In this document: in pieces, positions 43,403-52,929 of the stretch
Numbering within the stretch: position 1 is the first letter of the stretch
Layout of the letters: the number at the start of each line of letters is the position of its first letter
The notes under the pieces: generated by a model
What the model was told of the DNA's origin: nothing
Seen by the model: the letters and a program-made list of their open reading frames with translations, nothing else
Database searches by the model: none
Translations under genes and position numbers: made by a program
Assembly (NCBI RefSeq): GCF_017254845.1
Contig: NZ_JAFKCU010000002.1
Location: 1,287,053 to 1,351,052, forward strand
Direction of reading: 5' to 3'
DNA from: Algoriphagus pacificus
GTDB lineage: Bacteria > Bacteroidota > Bacteroidia > Cytophagales > Cyclobacteriaceae
DNA: 64,000 nucleotides

Positions 43403-46386
43403 GTATAACAACAGAAAACACATTTGAGTCGGCTATCATCCAAGCATTGGTTGCAAATGGTAGTTATCAAGAAGGGCAAGCGGCACAATACAGTACAGAA
43501 CTAGGCTTCTTCAAAGAAGACATACTGGCTTTTTTACAAACTACACAGCAAAAAAAATGGGAAAAGTTAGCCACTATACACGGAGCAGAAGTAAACAATA
43601 AAATTTTACAACGCCTCTACAAGGAAATGGATTTGAGGGGTAGTTTAGATGTACTCAGAAATGGATTTGTAGATTATGGAGTACGTTTTCAAATGGCATT
43701 TTTTAAACCTGCTTCTACGCTAAATCCAGATGCATCTGCTGTGTATGACCAAAACATTTTGAAAGTAGTTCGTCAGGTATATTACACCTCAAAAAACAAG
43801 AATTCCGTTGACTTGGTATTGGCTTTAAATGGTATTCCTGTTGCTACTCTAGAGTTAAAAAACCATTTCACTGGTCAATCCATCGAAAATGCTAAACGCC
43901 AGTATAACACCACAAGAGATAACAAAGAATTACTTTTTGCTTTCAAAAAGAGAGCTTTAGTACATTTTGCGGTAGATCAAGATGAGGTATTCATGGCAAC
44001 TAAAATTGATGGCGGTAACACCTATTGGCTTCCATTCAATAAAGGATTTAATAACGGCAAAGGAAACCCTCCAAATGAAGGAGACTACAGAACCGCCTAT
44101 CTCTGGGAGCGAATCTTGCAAAAAGATAGTTGGTTGGAAATCATTCAACGTTTTGTGCATTTGCAAACCGAAGAAATAGAAGTTGATGGCAGAACATTTA
44201 AAAAGGAAAAGCTCATTTTTCCAAGATATCATCAGTTAGATGTAGTCAGAGAGATCACAGCAAATGTTGCCACAGTTGGTGCTGGTCATAATTATTTGAT
44301 TCAACACTCAGCAGGTTCTGGGAAAAGCAATTCCATTGCATGGTTAGCGTACCGTTTGTCCAGTTTGCATAATGCGGTGGATGAAAAGGTGTTTAATAGT
44401 GTTATTGTAGTTACAGATAGAAAAGTCCTTGACCAACAATTACAAAAAACAATTTATCAGTTTGAACATAAAACAGGAGTTGTTCAGAAAATAGATGAAG
44501 ACAGTACCCAATTAGCTACCGCTATCACTCAGGGTGTAAATATTATCATTACAACCCTTCAAAAATTTCCGTTTGTAATTGACAAAGTTGCCGACTTACC
44601 CGAAAGAAAATATGCTGTCATCATAGATGAGGCACACAGTTCACAAGGAGGTGAAGCCAGTAAAAAGATGAAGGAAGTTTTGGCCTCCAAATCGTTAGAA
44701 GAAGCGGAACAAGAAGAAGCCGAGACAGACGACTATACTGCGGATGATTTTGTGAGGGAACAAGTTGAAAAATCAGCAGCTTCGAGAGGTCAGCAACCTA
44801 ACATCTCTTTTTTCGCATTTACAGCAACACCAAAATACAAAACCTTAAAAGTATTTGGTCGGGAAGATGCTGAAGGGAACCCAAGACCTTACCACTTATA
44901 TTCGATGCGTCAGGCAATCGAAGAAGGTTTTATTCTCAATGTGTTAGAAAACTACACTTCTTATGAGCTGTATTTTAAATTGAATAAAGCGATTGAAGAA
45001 GATCCAAAACTGAACAAAAAGAAAGCCTCAAGAGCGATCGGTCGTTTCGTTTCGCTTCATCCATATAACCTCTCTCAAAAAACAGAAATCATCATTGAGC
45101 ATTTCTGCCAGGTTGTCGCTAAGAAATTGGGAGGAAGAGCCAAAGCAATGGTTGTGACTGGTTCTAGACTACACGCAAAAAGATACTTTGAAGAATTTCA
45201 AGAATACATTTTTGAGAAGGGATATAATAAAGAGATTAAAGTTTTAGTCGCCTTCTCTGGTAAAGTTATTGACGACAACACACCTGATGGTGTTTCTGAG
45301 CCACAACTTACGGGTTACGGAACAAAGGAGCTACCACAAGTTTTTAATTCCGATGATTACAAAATCCTCATAGTTGCAGACAAGTATCAAACAGGCTTTG
45401 ACCAACCACTTTTGCATACCATGTATGTAGATAAAAAGCTGTCAGGCGTAAAAGCGGTACAAACACTTTCAAGGTTGAACAGAACAGCTCCAGGCAAGGA
45501 AGATACGTTTGTGTTAGATTTTGTAAATGACAGGGACACGATTTTTGAATCATTTCAGCCCTACTTTGAAATGACAACTGTTAAAGACGAAACAGAACTC
45601 AATCACCTGTATGACTTAAAAGCTAAACTTGACGAAGTTCAAATTTATTGGGATTCTGAAATCAATTCATTTGCCAACGTATACTTCAAGCCATCTACTA
45701 ATTTGAATGTACGTGACCAATCAAAACTCTATTCATTCATTGATCCTGCTGTGGATAGATACAGAGCAATCCAAGAGGAGGAGAAAAAAGAAGAATTCAA
45801 GAAGGCTATTAGAACATGGACAAACTTGTATTCATTCTTGGCTCAAATTATGCCTTTCAAAGATGTCGAATTTGAAAAATTCTATGCTTATGCCAAGCTG
45901 TTACAAACTAGGTTGCCAAAACGTGATTTAACTGAATCATTCCAATTGTCAGACGAAGTGGCTCTTGAGTATTATAGACTTCAAAAAGTAAAAGAAGGTT
46001 CTATTGACTTAATAACTGGAGAAAACGGTGAACTCAGCGGGATTTCAGAAGCAGGTCTTAAAAGACCGAAAGACGAAGAAGCCGCACTTTCTGAAATAAT
46101 AGAAGTTCTAAATGACCGATTTGGGACTGAATTTGAGGATGCGGACAAACTCTTCTTTGATCAAATAGAGTCCGAATTGATGGAAGATGAAACATTGCAA
46201 ATACAGGCAAAAGTGAACAAAATGGATACGTTCAAGTTCGCCTTTGAAGAAATGTTTATCAGCAAACTCATTGACAGAATGGAAGATAATCAGGACATAT
46301 TCGAAAGGATATTAGAAGACAAAGATTTCGGAGGTTTGGTGAAAGAAATAATGATGAAGAAAATTTATAAGCAAATGAATTCTTAA
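43399..46386 (+). CDS. hsdR: Type I restriction-modification endonuclease/translocase subunit
   Basis: The 995-residue protein has an N-terminal PD-(D/E)xK nuclease with Asp138 and Glu152-Leu-Lys154, then a superfamily 2 motor. Walker A is GSGKS at 306-310, Walker B is DEAH at 410-413, followed by FTATPK. The second RecA-like domain contains ADKYQTGFDQP and QTLSRLNRT. A C-terminal helical part binds the methylase core. It cuts unmethylated DNA after translocation. The nuclease and motor motifs are all present, so the system appears intact. The start overlaps the Ntn-hydrolase-like gene by 4 bases. Confidence 0.96.
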   Translation: MSITTENTFESAIIQALVANGSYQEGQAAQYSTELGFFKEDILAFLQTTQQKKWEKLATIHGAEVNNKILQRLYKEMDLRGSLDVLRNGFVDYGVRFQMAFFKPASTLNPDASAVYDQNILKVVRQVYYTSKNKNSVDLVLALNGIPVATLELKNHFTGQSIENAKRQYNTTRDNKELLFAFKKRALVHFAVDQDEVFMATKIDGGNTYWLPFNKGFNNGKGNPPNEGDYRTAYLWERILQKDSWLEIIQRFVHLQTEEIEVDGRTFKKEKLIFPRYHQLDVVREITANVATVGAGHNYLIQHSAGSGKSNSIAWLAYRLSSLHNAVDEKVFNSVIVVTDRKVLDQQLQKTIYQFEHKTGVVQKIDEDSTQLATAITQGVNIIITTLQKFPFVIDKVADLPERKYAVIIDEAHSSQGGEASKKMKEVLASKSLEEAEQEEAETDDYTADDFVREQVEKSAASRGQQPNISFFAFTATPKYKTLKVFGREDAEGNPRPYHLYSMRQAIEEGFILNVLENYTSYELYFKLNKAIEEDPKLNKKKASRAIGRFVSLHPYNLSQKTEIIIEHFCQVVAKKLGGRAKAMVVTGSRLHAKRYFEEFQEYIFEKGYNKEIKVLVAFSGKVIDDNTPDGVSEPQLTGYGTKELPQVFNSDDYKILIVADKYQTGFDQPLLHTMYVDKKLSGVKAVQTLSRLNRTAPGKEDTFVLDFVNDRDTIFESFQPYFEMTTVKDETELNHLYDLKAKLDEVQIYWDSEINSFANVYFKPSTNLNVRDQSKLYSFIDPAVDRYRAIQEEEKKEEFKKAIRTWTNLYSFLAQIMPFKDVEFEKFYAYAKLLQTRLPKRDLTESFQLSDEVALEYYRLQKVKEGSIDLITGENGELSGISEAGLKRPKDEEAALSEIIEVLNDRFGTEFEDADKLFFDQIESELMEDETLQIQAKVNKMDTFKFAFEEMFISKLIDRMEDNQDIFERILEDKDFGGLVKEIMMKKIYKQMNS

Positions 46387-46494
46387 TTATGTTTTCGTTT
46401 TTGCTAAATAATTTTCTTTCTCAAGTACATAATCCCAAACTCTTAATAATGACTAATCCAATGTAAATAATGAATGTTATTAAAAACAAGGACG

Positions 46495-46740
46495 TTATTC
46501 CCAATCGAAATCCAAAAATACTTTTGGATGAACTTTTAAAATTTTTGCAAAACGTTCTAATTCACTGATTCCAAAATTAGTCTCACCTCTTAGTACTCGT
46601 CCAATTTGACGATTATCATCAGCCTGAAAAAGCTCAGCAATTCTTTCTTGGGTAATATCCTGATCATCGGCTATCTCCAATATTTTTGCGCTTACTCTAT
46701 CAATGAAGGCTTGGTTTTTGTAATTTGGCTTTCTTCCCAC
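46495..46740 (-). CDS. XRE-family helix-turn-helix protein
   Basis: The 81-residue protein is one Cro/CI-type HTH domain: ITQERIAELFQADDNRQIGRVLRGETNFGISELERFAKILKV. The N-terminal 25 residues are basic. It is convergent to hsdR, with about 108 bases between them. A small HTH protein at the end of a restriction operon often acts as its repressor (C-protein-like), but no operator was identified. It could equally belong to a separate unit. HTH identity is firm, role inferred. Confidence 0.82.
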   Translation of the reverse strand: MGRKPNYKNQAFIDRVSAKILEIADDQDITQERIAELFQADDNRQIGRVLRGETNFGISELERFAKILKVHPKVFLDFDWE

Positions 46741-46883
46741 ATAACAATAGTCATTAAATAATTAAATTTTTATTAGGACATATTTGTCCTTTTATAAGTT
46801 TTGATTAACTTAGTTGCGATTAGAGAAATCTTTAATCTGCAAACTTTCATATTGAATGCATTTGCACTTGAGAGTCTCGTCTT

Positions 46884-46987
46884 AGGAAACTGGTAATTTC
46901 AATTGAGGAACGGGATAAATAGGTGAGGATGCTCACGCCTTTGGCGTGGGCTACTTACTTGCTTGTTCCTCAGGTATACCAGTACCT
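46884..46987. other. Long palindromic element
   Basis: An imperfect inverted repeat of about 104 bases: AGGAAACTGGTA pairs with TACCAGTACCT, TGAGGAAC pairs with GTTCCTCA, and the centre holds CACGCCTTTGGCGTG. Transcribed, it would fold into one long stem with a GC-rich tip. It lies in the gene-free stretch 46741-47645. The rest of that stretch shows an unconvincing open frame (46963-47256) and degenerate GTGGACTGTTGACC-type words. Confidence 0.55.
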
Positions 46988-47535
46988 CTAAGACAGCTTG
47001 TTTGAGTCCACGCCTTTTTTTGGTTTGGTCTCAACTTGGACATTGTTATAACCCAAGTATCATGGAACAGACCTTGATTTTTTCTGGATTAACTTACTTA
47101 CCGGGACCAGTATTCTGGAAGATGGATCTGTCTGCTCTTTTTTACGTTGGGTCACATTGCTCAATACCTATCGGAGCCTATTACAAATTACCTGAGGAAC
47201 TCGGCATCACCGCGGTTGATCGCCTGTATCCTCTCAAGCCTAAAAAGCCTGTTTGAGGTTGACCTCATTTTTTCTCCCTGATTGCTCCTGAGTTGCTAAC
47301 TAACTTGGGACTACCCTACGAATCAGGGTTGACTTTTCGGTGGACTGTTGACCATGGTCCGTCGACCAATAGATAAGCCATCCACTGCAGGGATTTCCGC
47401 TTATCCAATTACCTATTTCTTAAACAATTGCTGGTTGCTTGATTGGGGCAAGGTGAGAGACTTGTGCGCCGTGGCGTAGTAATGTCCTTTTGGGAGACGT
47501 CATATGAGGATTTGAGGCTTTTAGATTTCCTATTT

Positions 47536-47573
47536 CGAGATTGCCACGGCTCGTACCTCGCCTCGCAATGACG
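47536..47573. repeat. Dispersed REP-like sequence (CGTCATTGCGAGG type)
   Basis: The reverse complement begins CGTCATTGCGAGGCGAGG and continues GTACGAGCCGTGGCAATCTC, matching a widespread bacterial dispersed repeat. It lies about 70 bases before the TlpA-like gene. Confidence 0.65.
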
Positions 47574-47645
47574 ATCCATTCTTCGGACACCGGACATCCA
47601 ACACCTGTCTGACCTAGAAGGCTCCAGCATCAAAAAATCAAAAGC

Positions 47646-49745
47646 ATGAAAAAATTAATACTTCATTGCTTCCTGGGAAAGCTATGTCCTTTTCCTAATA
47701 GAAGCAGATCTATCTCACGATCTTTTGTGTCCTATCTCAGCGACATTGGAGCAGTATTTCGTCAGCCACAGGCTGACATATTTCAAGAGCGAAGCGACTT
47801 TATTTCGCAAGCCAAGGGCTTGCCTATCTCTAATTTTCTATACCAAAAATGGTTCCTTCAAACCTGTTTAATCCTTTCAATACTATCGAGTAGTATAAAT
47901 GAAGTAAGTAGTCAAGTTGCAGACTCACCCGGGACAGATCTCCTTCATAGGTCTATGCCCCATCGGAGCGGGTTTCTCCGCTCCGAACCTTTCTTTTCTA
48001 TTACCGCACTGGATATAGATGGCGGTCTGGGGTTTGAAGTCAGTGTACAAAGCCAACTTGTTGGAAATGAAATTCTAAATCAGACTGCCGCGTTGCCCTT
48101 AGGGGCTCCTCGCACCTGTCCCGATTATTTCGGGAGTGACGTAAACGAATCGGCTGTCGACTGTCGACTGTCGACTGAAGACTATAATAAAAAGGGATTT
48201 AGTTTAGTTGATACCTCTTTATCCCCAAGGCAGGAGGGAGCGATCCCTTCTGCCCGAATTGGGAATGGGTATATCTATGGGGAGATTGTTTTTAGAGTCC
48301 CTCTTGATACTGTTTACCTGAATGCCACTTCCCATTACCTGGATGAAAACCAGAAAAATCCCTTGCCCCATAGCAGCCAATCGGAACTAAGAAGGGGGAA
48401 CCTTTTCGAAGGATCCTTCGGGAAGCAGGTTTTTGAGTTTTCTTTTCCCATAGAAGATTCCCTGTCCATTTTCTCCCTGAGGATTGACGGCTTCCCGATT
48501 CTCGAAGACTACCTGATCTCAGCAGGGGACAGCCTCAAAATCCTTATTGATCTGCGTGGGGGACAGGTTCTGTTTGCAGGTCCATCCGGCCCCAAATATC
48601 AGGCACAGCATTCCATTTACCAGAGCCTGGAAGCAAGCAGACAGGATCAGCAGACAGTGATGGTCAGCTCTCCTTCCGGTAGGGAAAAAATGATCAGCAG
48701 GTACCCGGAAATGTATGAAAAAGCACAGGAGGAGGCTTCATCCTTAAGAAAAAGCCTGCGCTTTATCAGCAATAGAGCAGATAGCCTGTACCTGCTAGAA
48801 AGCTTGGCACTTGAAAATCCCTTCACGCATCCTGCCTGGAGCTTATTGGAATCCCAAAGAAACCAGCTTGGCAAGCAGTTTACAGGCATCATTTCCTCCA
48901 GGATAATTGGCAGGCAATTGTTGCCTTTTTTCCGCTCTGCCAGATCCTATGCAAACCTAGCCGGGCAGCTACGGGAATTGATCCAAAGCCAGAGAAACTT
49001 TTTGCTCGAGGCAAAAGAACGCTTTGGTTGGAATTCCGATGCACCGGAACTCATCGAAATCCTGCTTCTGGAGCGCTACCTGATGGCAGTACAGGAAGGC
49101 ACCAACTTATTCCATCAATATGATCAATTAGAACAACCGATACGGGATAGACTGTATGGAAAATACCTGGCCAGTAACATAGAACACAGGGCCATCAGTC
49201 CAGAGGCCTTTGCCCATGCAGAGGAGAATGTGAAGACTCCATGGATCCTCGATATGATCCGGGAAATGCAGGATCATTTGGTCGCAGGTGCAGACCTGAG
49301 CGGATATACATTTCTGGGAGAGGAGGGAAGCTCGGTGAAGGTGGACCGCTTCAAAGGCAAATTGGTATTGCTCAGTTTCTGGTTGTCGGGTTGTGTGTAC
49401 AGCCAAAATGAGTTTGATAAAGTCCTGCATCCTGCTGAGCTGCATTTCAAAAACGATCCCAGAGTAGTCTTTCTTTCTGTCTCTGCAGACCCAAGAAGGG
49501 AAACCTGGCAAGAGACTTTAAAGACGGGAGACTTTACTTCTGAGCTATCCCTCCCGGTATATGCAGGACCGGATCATGCCATGATTCAGGATATGGGCAT
49601 CCATAGCTATCCCCGAAAAGTCCTTTTGGACAGGGAAGGCCGTCTGCTTGCCTTTCAGGATCTGCCCAGAGATGCCGCTTCCCTGATAAAAATCCTCGAA
49701 GAATCCCTTGAATCCAATCCCCAAACCAAAACCCGGACAAAATGA
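47646..49745 (+). CDS. TlpA-like thioredoxin-fold protein with repeat-derived N-terminus
   Basis: The 699-residue frame ends in an AhpC/TSA-TlpA type thioredoxin domain (about 540-690: FKGKLVLLSFWLSGCVYSQNEF, then VVFLSVSADPRRETWQ and YPRKVLLDREGRLLAF). The usual CxxC is reduced to a single Cys in SGCVYSQ. Residues about 200-540 resemble the DUF4369/helical part common in such proteins. The first about 200 residues are odd. A signal-like helix (WFLQTCLILSILSSS) starts only at about residue 69, and several palindromes are translated in frame around it. It overlaps the SusC start by 4 bases, so it belongs to that operon. A periplasmic redox role is likely, though weakened by the missing Cys. 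Confidence 0.75.
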   Translation: MKKLILHCFLGKLCPFPNRSRSISRSFVSYLSDIGAVFRQPQADIFQERSDFISQAKGLPISNFLYQKWFLQTCLILSILSSSINEVSSQVADSPGTDLLHRSMPHRSGFLRSEPFFSITALDIDGGLGFEVSVQSQLVGNEILNQTAALPLGAPRTCPDYFGSDVNESAVDCRLSTEDYNKKGFSLVDTSLSPRQEGAIPSARIGNGYIYGEIVFRVPLDTVYLNATSHYLDENQKNPLPHSSQSELRRGNLFEGSFGKQVFEFSFPIEDSLSIFSLRIDGFPILEDYLISAGDSLKILIDLRGGQVLFAGPSGPKYQAQHSIYQSLEASRQDQQTVMVSSPSGREKMISRYPEMYEKAQEEASSLRKSLRFISNRADSLYLLESLALENPFTHPAWSLLESQRNQLGKQFTGIISSRIIGRQLLPFFRSARSYANLAGQLRELIQSQRNFLLEAKERFGWNSDAPELIEILLLERYLMAVQEGTNLFHQYDQLEQPIRDRLYGKYLASNIEHRAISPEAFAHAEENVKTPWILDMIREMQDHLVAGADLSGYTFLGEEGSSVKVDRFKGKLVLLSFWLSGCVYSQNEFDKVLHPAELHFKNDPRVVFLSVSADPRRETWQETLKTGDFTSELSLPVYAGPDHAMIQDMGIHSYPRKVLLDREGRLLAFQDLPRDAASLIKILEESLESNPQTKTRTK

Positions 49746-52700
49746 AAAATACCTTTATACTAATAATTTATTTCCTGCTGGCCTGGATCCCACTGAAGGG
49801 CCAGACACAAAGAACAGTCACAGGAAAAGTAACTGATATGCAGGACAAAATCAGTTTGCCCGGCGTGGCTATAATGGTCAAAGGAACAAGTATCGGAACA
49901 GTCAGCGGGGAAGACGGAAGCTACAGCATCCGGCTTATGGAGGACAGGGATGTCTTGCTTTTTTCTTATTTGGGTTATGCCACACAGGAACTGGAGCTTA
50001 GTCCGGGACAAACAGTGTTAAATGTAGAATTAAGCCCTACGGATTTTGGGCTGGATCAGGTGGAAGTGCTGGCCACAGGATATCAGGAGATCCCCAGGGA
50101 GCGTGCCAATGGTTCCTTTGTAGGAATTGATAATGAGTTGGTCAATAGAAGGGTGAGTACGGGCATCCTGGATCGGCTGGAGGATGTGACTCCCGGTCTG
50201 ATCTTCAATAGGGAAGGAACCGAGAGCATCAGTATCCGTGGCAGATCTACCATACAAGCCAATGCCGAACCCCTGATCGTGGTGGACAATTTTCCATATG
50301 ACGGCCCGATTGAAAATATCAATCCCAATGATGTGGAAAGTGTAACGGTACTAAAAGATGCTGCTGCAGCATCCATCTGGGGAGCCAGGGCAGGAAATGG
50401 GGTGATTGTTATTACGACCAAGCGGGCAAAAGCTGGTCAGGATTTTAGGGTTTCCTTCAATGCCAATACTACGGTAATAGAAAAACCGGATCTTTTTTAC
50501 AATCCCAAAATGTCTATTCCCTCTCTGGTAGAGCTGCAAAGGGAGCTGTTTGATAGGGGATTGTATAATTCCAGTATCAATTCGCGAAATCAAAGCAGCG
50601 TTCCGCCAGTAGTGGAAGTCTTGCTCAAAGCCAGGAATGGGGAGATCTCCCAAGCCGAGGCAGATGCACTGCTGGAAGGGTTTAAGAGCCGTGACTTCAG
50701 AAATGAACTGGATCAGTACTATTATAGGCCGGCAGTGAATCAGCAGTATGCATTGAATCTATCAGGGGCGGGGACAGTCCATCAGTATAACCTTTCCTTG
50801 GGATATGACAGGAACAGCAGCCAGATAGTGGGAAATGAAAATAGCCGATTGACTTTATCCCAGAACAATGCCTGGAAGCTACTGGATGACAAGTTGGATA
50901 TAGGAGCAGGCATTTATTGGGTACAGGGAAAGGATATCAACAGGACCAATCTGGCGAGAGGAGTTGCCTATGATAGACTTACCGATGAGGAGGGCAATCC
51001 GATTGCGATCAGTGAAGCCTATTCAGACCGCTATCTGGACAGGATAGAAGCCGAGCATCCGGATCTTCTGAACTGGCGCTATGTGCCTTTGGAGGAGATC
51101 GGACTCCTGGACAATAAAAGTCTAAGCGCTGATCTCAGATTGAATGCAAATCTTGGGTACAGGATCATACCGGATTTGAAGGCAGAGGTTCGGTATCAGT
51201 ACTGGAGCAACATGACCGAAACCAGAAACCATATCCCGCAGGAGGCCTATTATGTCCGTGATCTGATCAACCAGTTTTCGGAGTATGATGTAGATGGTAT
51301 ACTTACCCGGCATATGCCATTGGGAGGAATTCTGGACCATGAAACTGGCAGGGGAGAAAGCCATTCCTTCCGTGGCATGCTGAGCTATGAAAAGTTATTC
51401 ACAAACGGCAACAGAATCAATGCTATAGGTGGATTTGAATTCAAAAATCTAACTTCCTATCAGGATGAGATCCGCTATTTTGGTTATGATGATGAACTGG
51501 GATTGAGTGTGGCGGTAGATCCTAATACAAGATATAGGAAGTTATATAACAATAGTCTGGGCTCCCTTCCTGCCAATCAATCACATACAGGGAGCACTGA
51601 CCGCTTTGTATCCTATTTTGCCAATGCCTCTTATCAGATTGATACCCGGTTTAATTTTTCGGCTAGTGCCCGGAAAGACCAGTCCAATCTCTTTGGGGTC
51701 AATGCCAATCAGCGGGGAGTGCCACTCTGGTCAGTAGGAGCGGGGTACACCCTGTCGGAAGAAAAGTGGTACAAAATGAAGGCCCTGCCATACCTGAGAC
51801 TCCGAATGACCTACGGATACAATGGAAATGTGGACAAGCGCAGCACTGCTTACACCACGGCCAGGTATTATATATCCTCTTCTTCCACGATCCCCAATCT
51901 TCCCATCGCGGCGATTACCAGTCCACCAAATCCCAATCTGGGCTGGGAGAAGATCAGAATCGCCAATCTGGGCTTGGATTTCTCTTCCAAAAATTCCAGG
52001 ATCTCGGGTACCCTGGAATTTTATCAGAAAAACGGTGAAGATCTGATCGGGGACATAGAAGTTCCTGCCTCATCGGGTTTCTTTACTTTCCGTGGGAATT
52101 TTGCCAATACGGCTACGTTTGGCTATGATTTTAACCTAAGTACCTTAAATATCGACAGGCAATTCCAGTGGAAAACAGATTTTTTCTGGAGCTATGTAAA
52201 TGAAAAGGTCACTCGGTACGATTATACTTTTCCTCCATCCAATTTCCTGAATACCGGGGCTATCAATCCCTATGAAGGTAGACCGCTCTTTGGAGTGTAT
52301 GGCTATGATTGGGCTGGACTGAATCCTGAAAACGGCAATCCCTTGGGCTACCTGGATGGGGTTCCAACAGAAGATTACCGGGGGATTCTGAATGCAGCCA
52401 GTCTGGACAACCTGGTCTATGCAGGTCCGGGGAGACCGGTTCATTTCGGCTCCATCCGGAATACCTTCAGCTGGAAAGGGCTGGAGCTATCCGCCAATAT
52501 CAGTTTCAGGCTGGGTTACTATTACCGCAGAGCTTCTGTTAGTTATAGGAATGTTTATTCAGGAAGTTTTGAGCATGGGGATTATGAGAAGCGTTGGCAG
52601 ACCACAGGTGATGAGCTGCTTACACAGGTGCCCTCTATGCCGGAAGTGGCCAATACCTTCCGGGATAGTTTTTACCTGGGATCTGAAGCACTTATATCCA

Positions 52701-52912
52701 AAGGAGATCATATCCGGCTGCAGGATATGCGATTGGCTTATTCATTCAGGGAGGGAAGGCTTTCAAACTCACTTATCAGGAATCTATCGGTCTATACCTA
52801 TGCCAACAATCTGGGGATCATCTGGAAGGCAACCAAAGATGAACTGGATCCAGACTTTAGGACTTCAAGGCCCCAGCGCTCTTTCGCAGTGGGGATTAAC
52901 TGGAATTTTTAA
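49742..52912 (+). CDS. SusC/RagA TonB-linked outer membrane receptor
   Basis: The 1056-residue protein has a signal peptide (to about KGQ, residue 21) and a carboxypeptidase-D-like regulatory domain at about 22-95 (VTGKVTDMQDKISLPGVAIMVKG). The plug start is VEVLATGYQEIPRERANGSF, and the beta-barrel ends FAVGINWNF. There is no STN domain, so unlike the first SusC it is not set up for sigma/FecR signalling. The segment after the TonB box with IPRERA is typical of the SusC subgroup found with TlpA-like and peptidase genes, which suggests peptide or protein-derived ligands. The start overlaps the TlpA-like gene (ATGA). Confidence 0.95.
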   Translation: MKNTFILIIYFLLAWIPLKGQTQRTVTGKVTDMQDKISLPGVAIMVKGTSIGTVSGEDGSYSIRLMEDRDVLLFSYLGYATQELELSPGQTVLNVELSPTDFGLDQVEVLATGYQEIPRERANGSFVGIDNELVNRRVSTGILDRLEDVTPGLIFNREGTESISIRGRSTIQANAEPLIVVDNFPYDGPIENINPNDVESVTVLKDAAAASIWGARAGNGVIVITTKRAKAGQDFRVSFNANTTVIEKPDLFYNPKMSIPSLVELQRELFDRGLYNSSINSRNQSSVPPVVEVLLKARNGEISQAEADALLEGFKSRDFRNELDQYYYRPAVNQQYALNLSGAGTVHQYNLSLGYDRNSSQIVGNENSRLTLSQNNAWKLLDDKLDIGAGIYWVQGKDINRTNLARGVAYDRLTDEEGNPIAISEAYSDRYLDRIEAEHPDLLNWRYVPLEEIGLLDNKSLSADLRLNANLGYRIIPDLKAEVRYQYWSNMTETRNHIPQEAYYVRDLINQFSEYDVDGILTRHMPLGGILDHETGRGESHSFRGMLSYEKLFTNGNRINAIGGFEFKNLTSYQDEIRYFGYDDELGLSVAVDPNTRYRKLYNNSLGSLPANQSHTGSTDRFVSYFANASYQIDTRFNFSASARKDQSNLFGVNANQRGVPLWSVGAGYTLSEEKWYKMKALPYLRLRMTYGYNGNVDKRSTAYTTARYYISSSSTIPNLPIAAITSPPNPNLGWEKIRIANLGLDFSSKNSRISGTLEFYQKNGEDLIGDIEVPASSGFFTFRGNFANTATFGYDFNLSTLNIDRQFQWKTDFFWSYVNEKVTRYDYTFPPSNFLNTGAINPYEGRPLFGVYGYDWAGLNPENGNPLGYLDGVPTEDYRGILNAASLDNLVYAGPGRPVHFGSIRNTFSWKGLELSANISFRLGYYYRRASVSYRNVYSGSFEHGDYEKRWQTTGDELLTQVPSMPEVANTFRDSFYLGSEALISKGDHIRLQDMRLAYSFREGRLSNSLIRNLSVYTYANNLGIIWKATKDELDPDFRTSRPQRSFAVGINWNF

Positions 52913-52929
52913 CTGAAAACAACAATCAA

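Noticed and set aside
46963-47256. A 97-codon plus-strand frame after the XRE gene
   Set aside because: It begins in the palindromic element and has no family pattern; composition is not gene-like.
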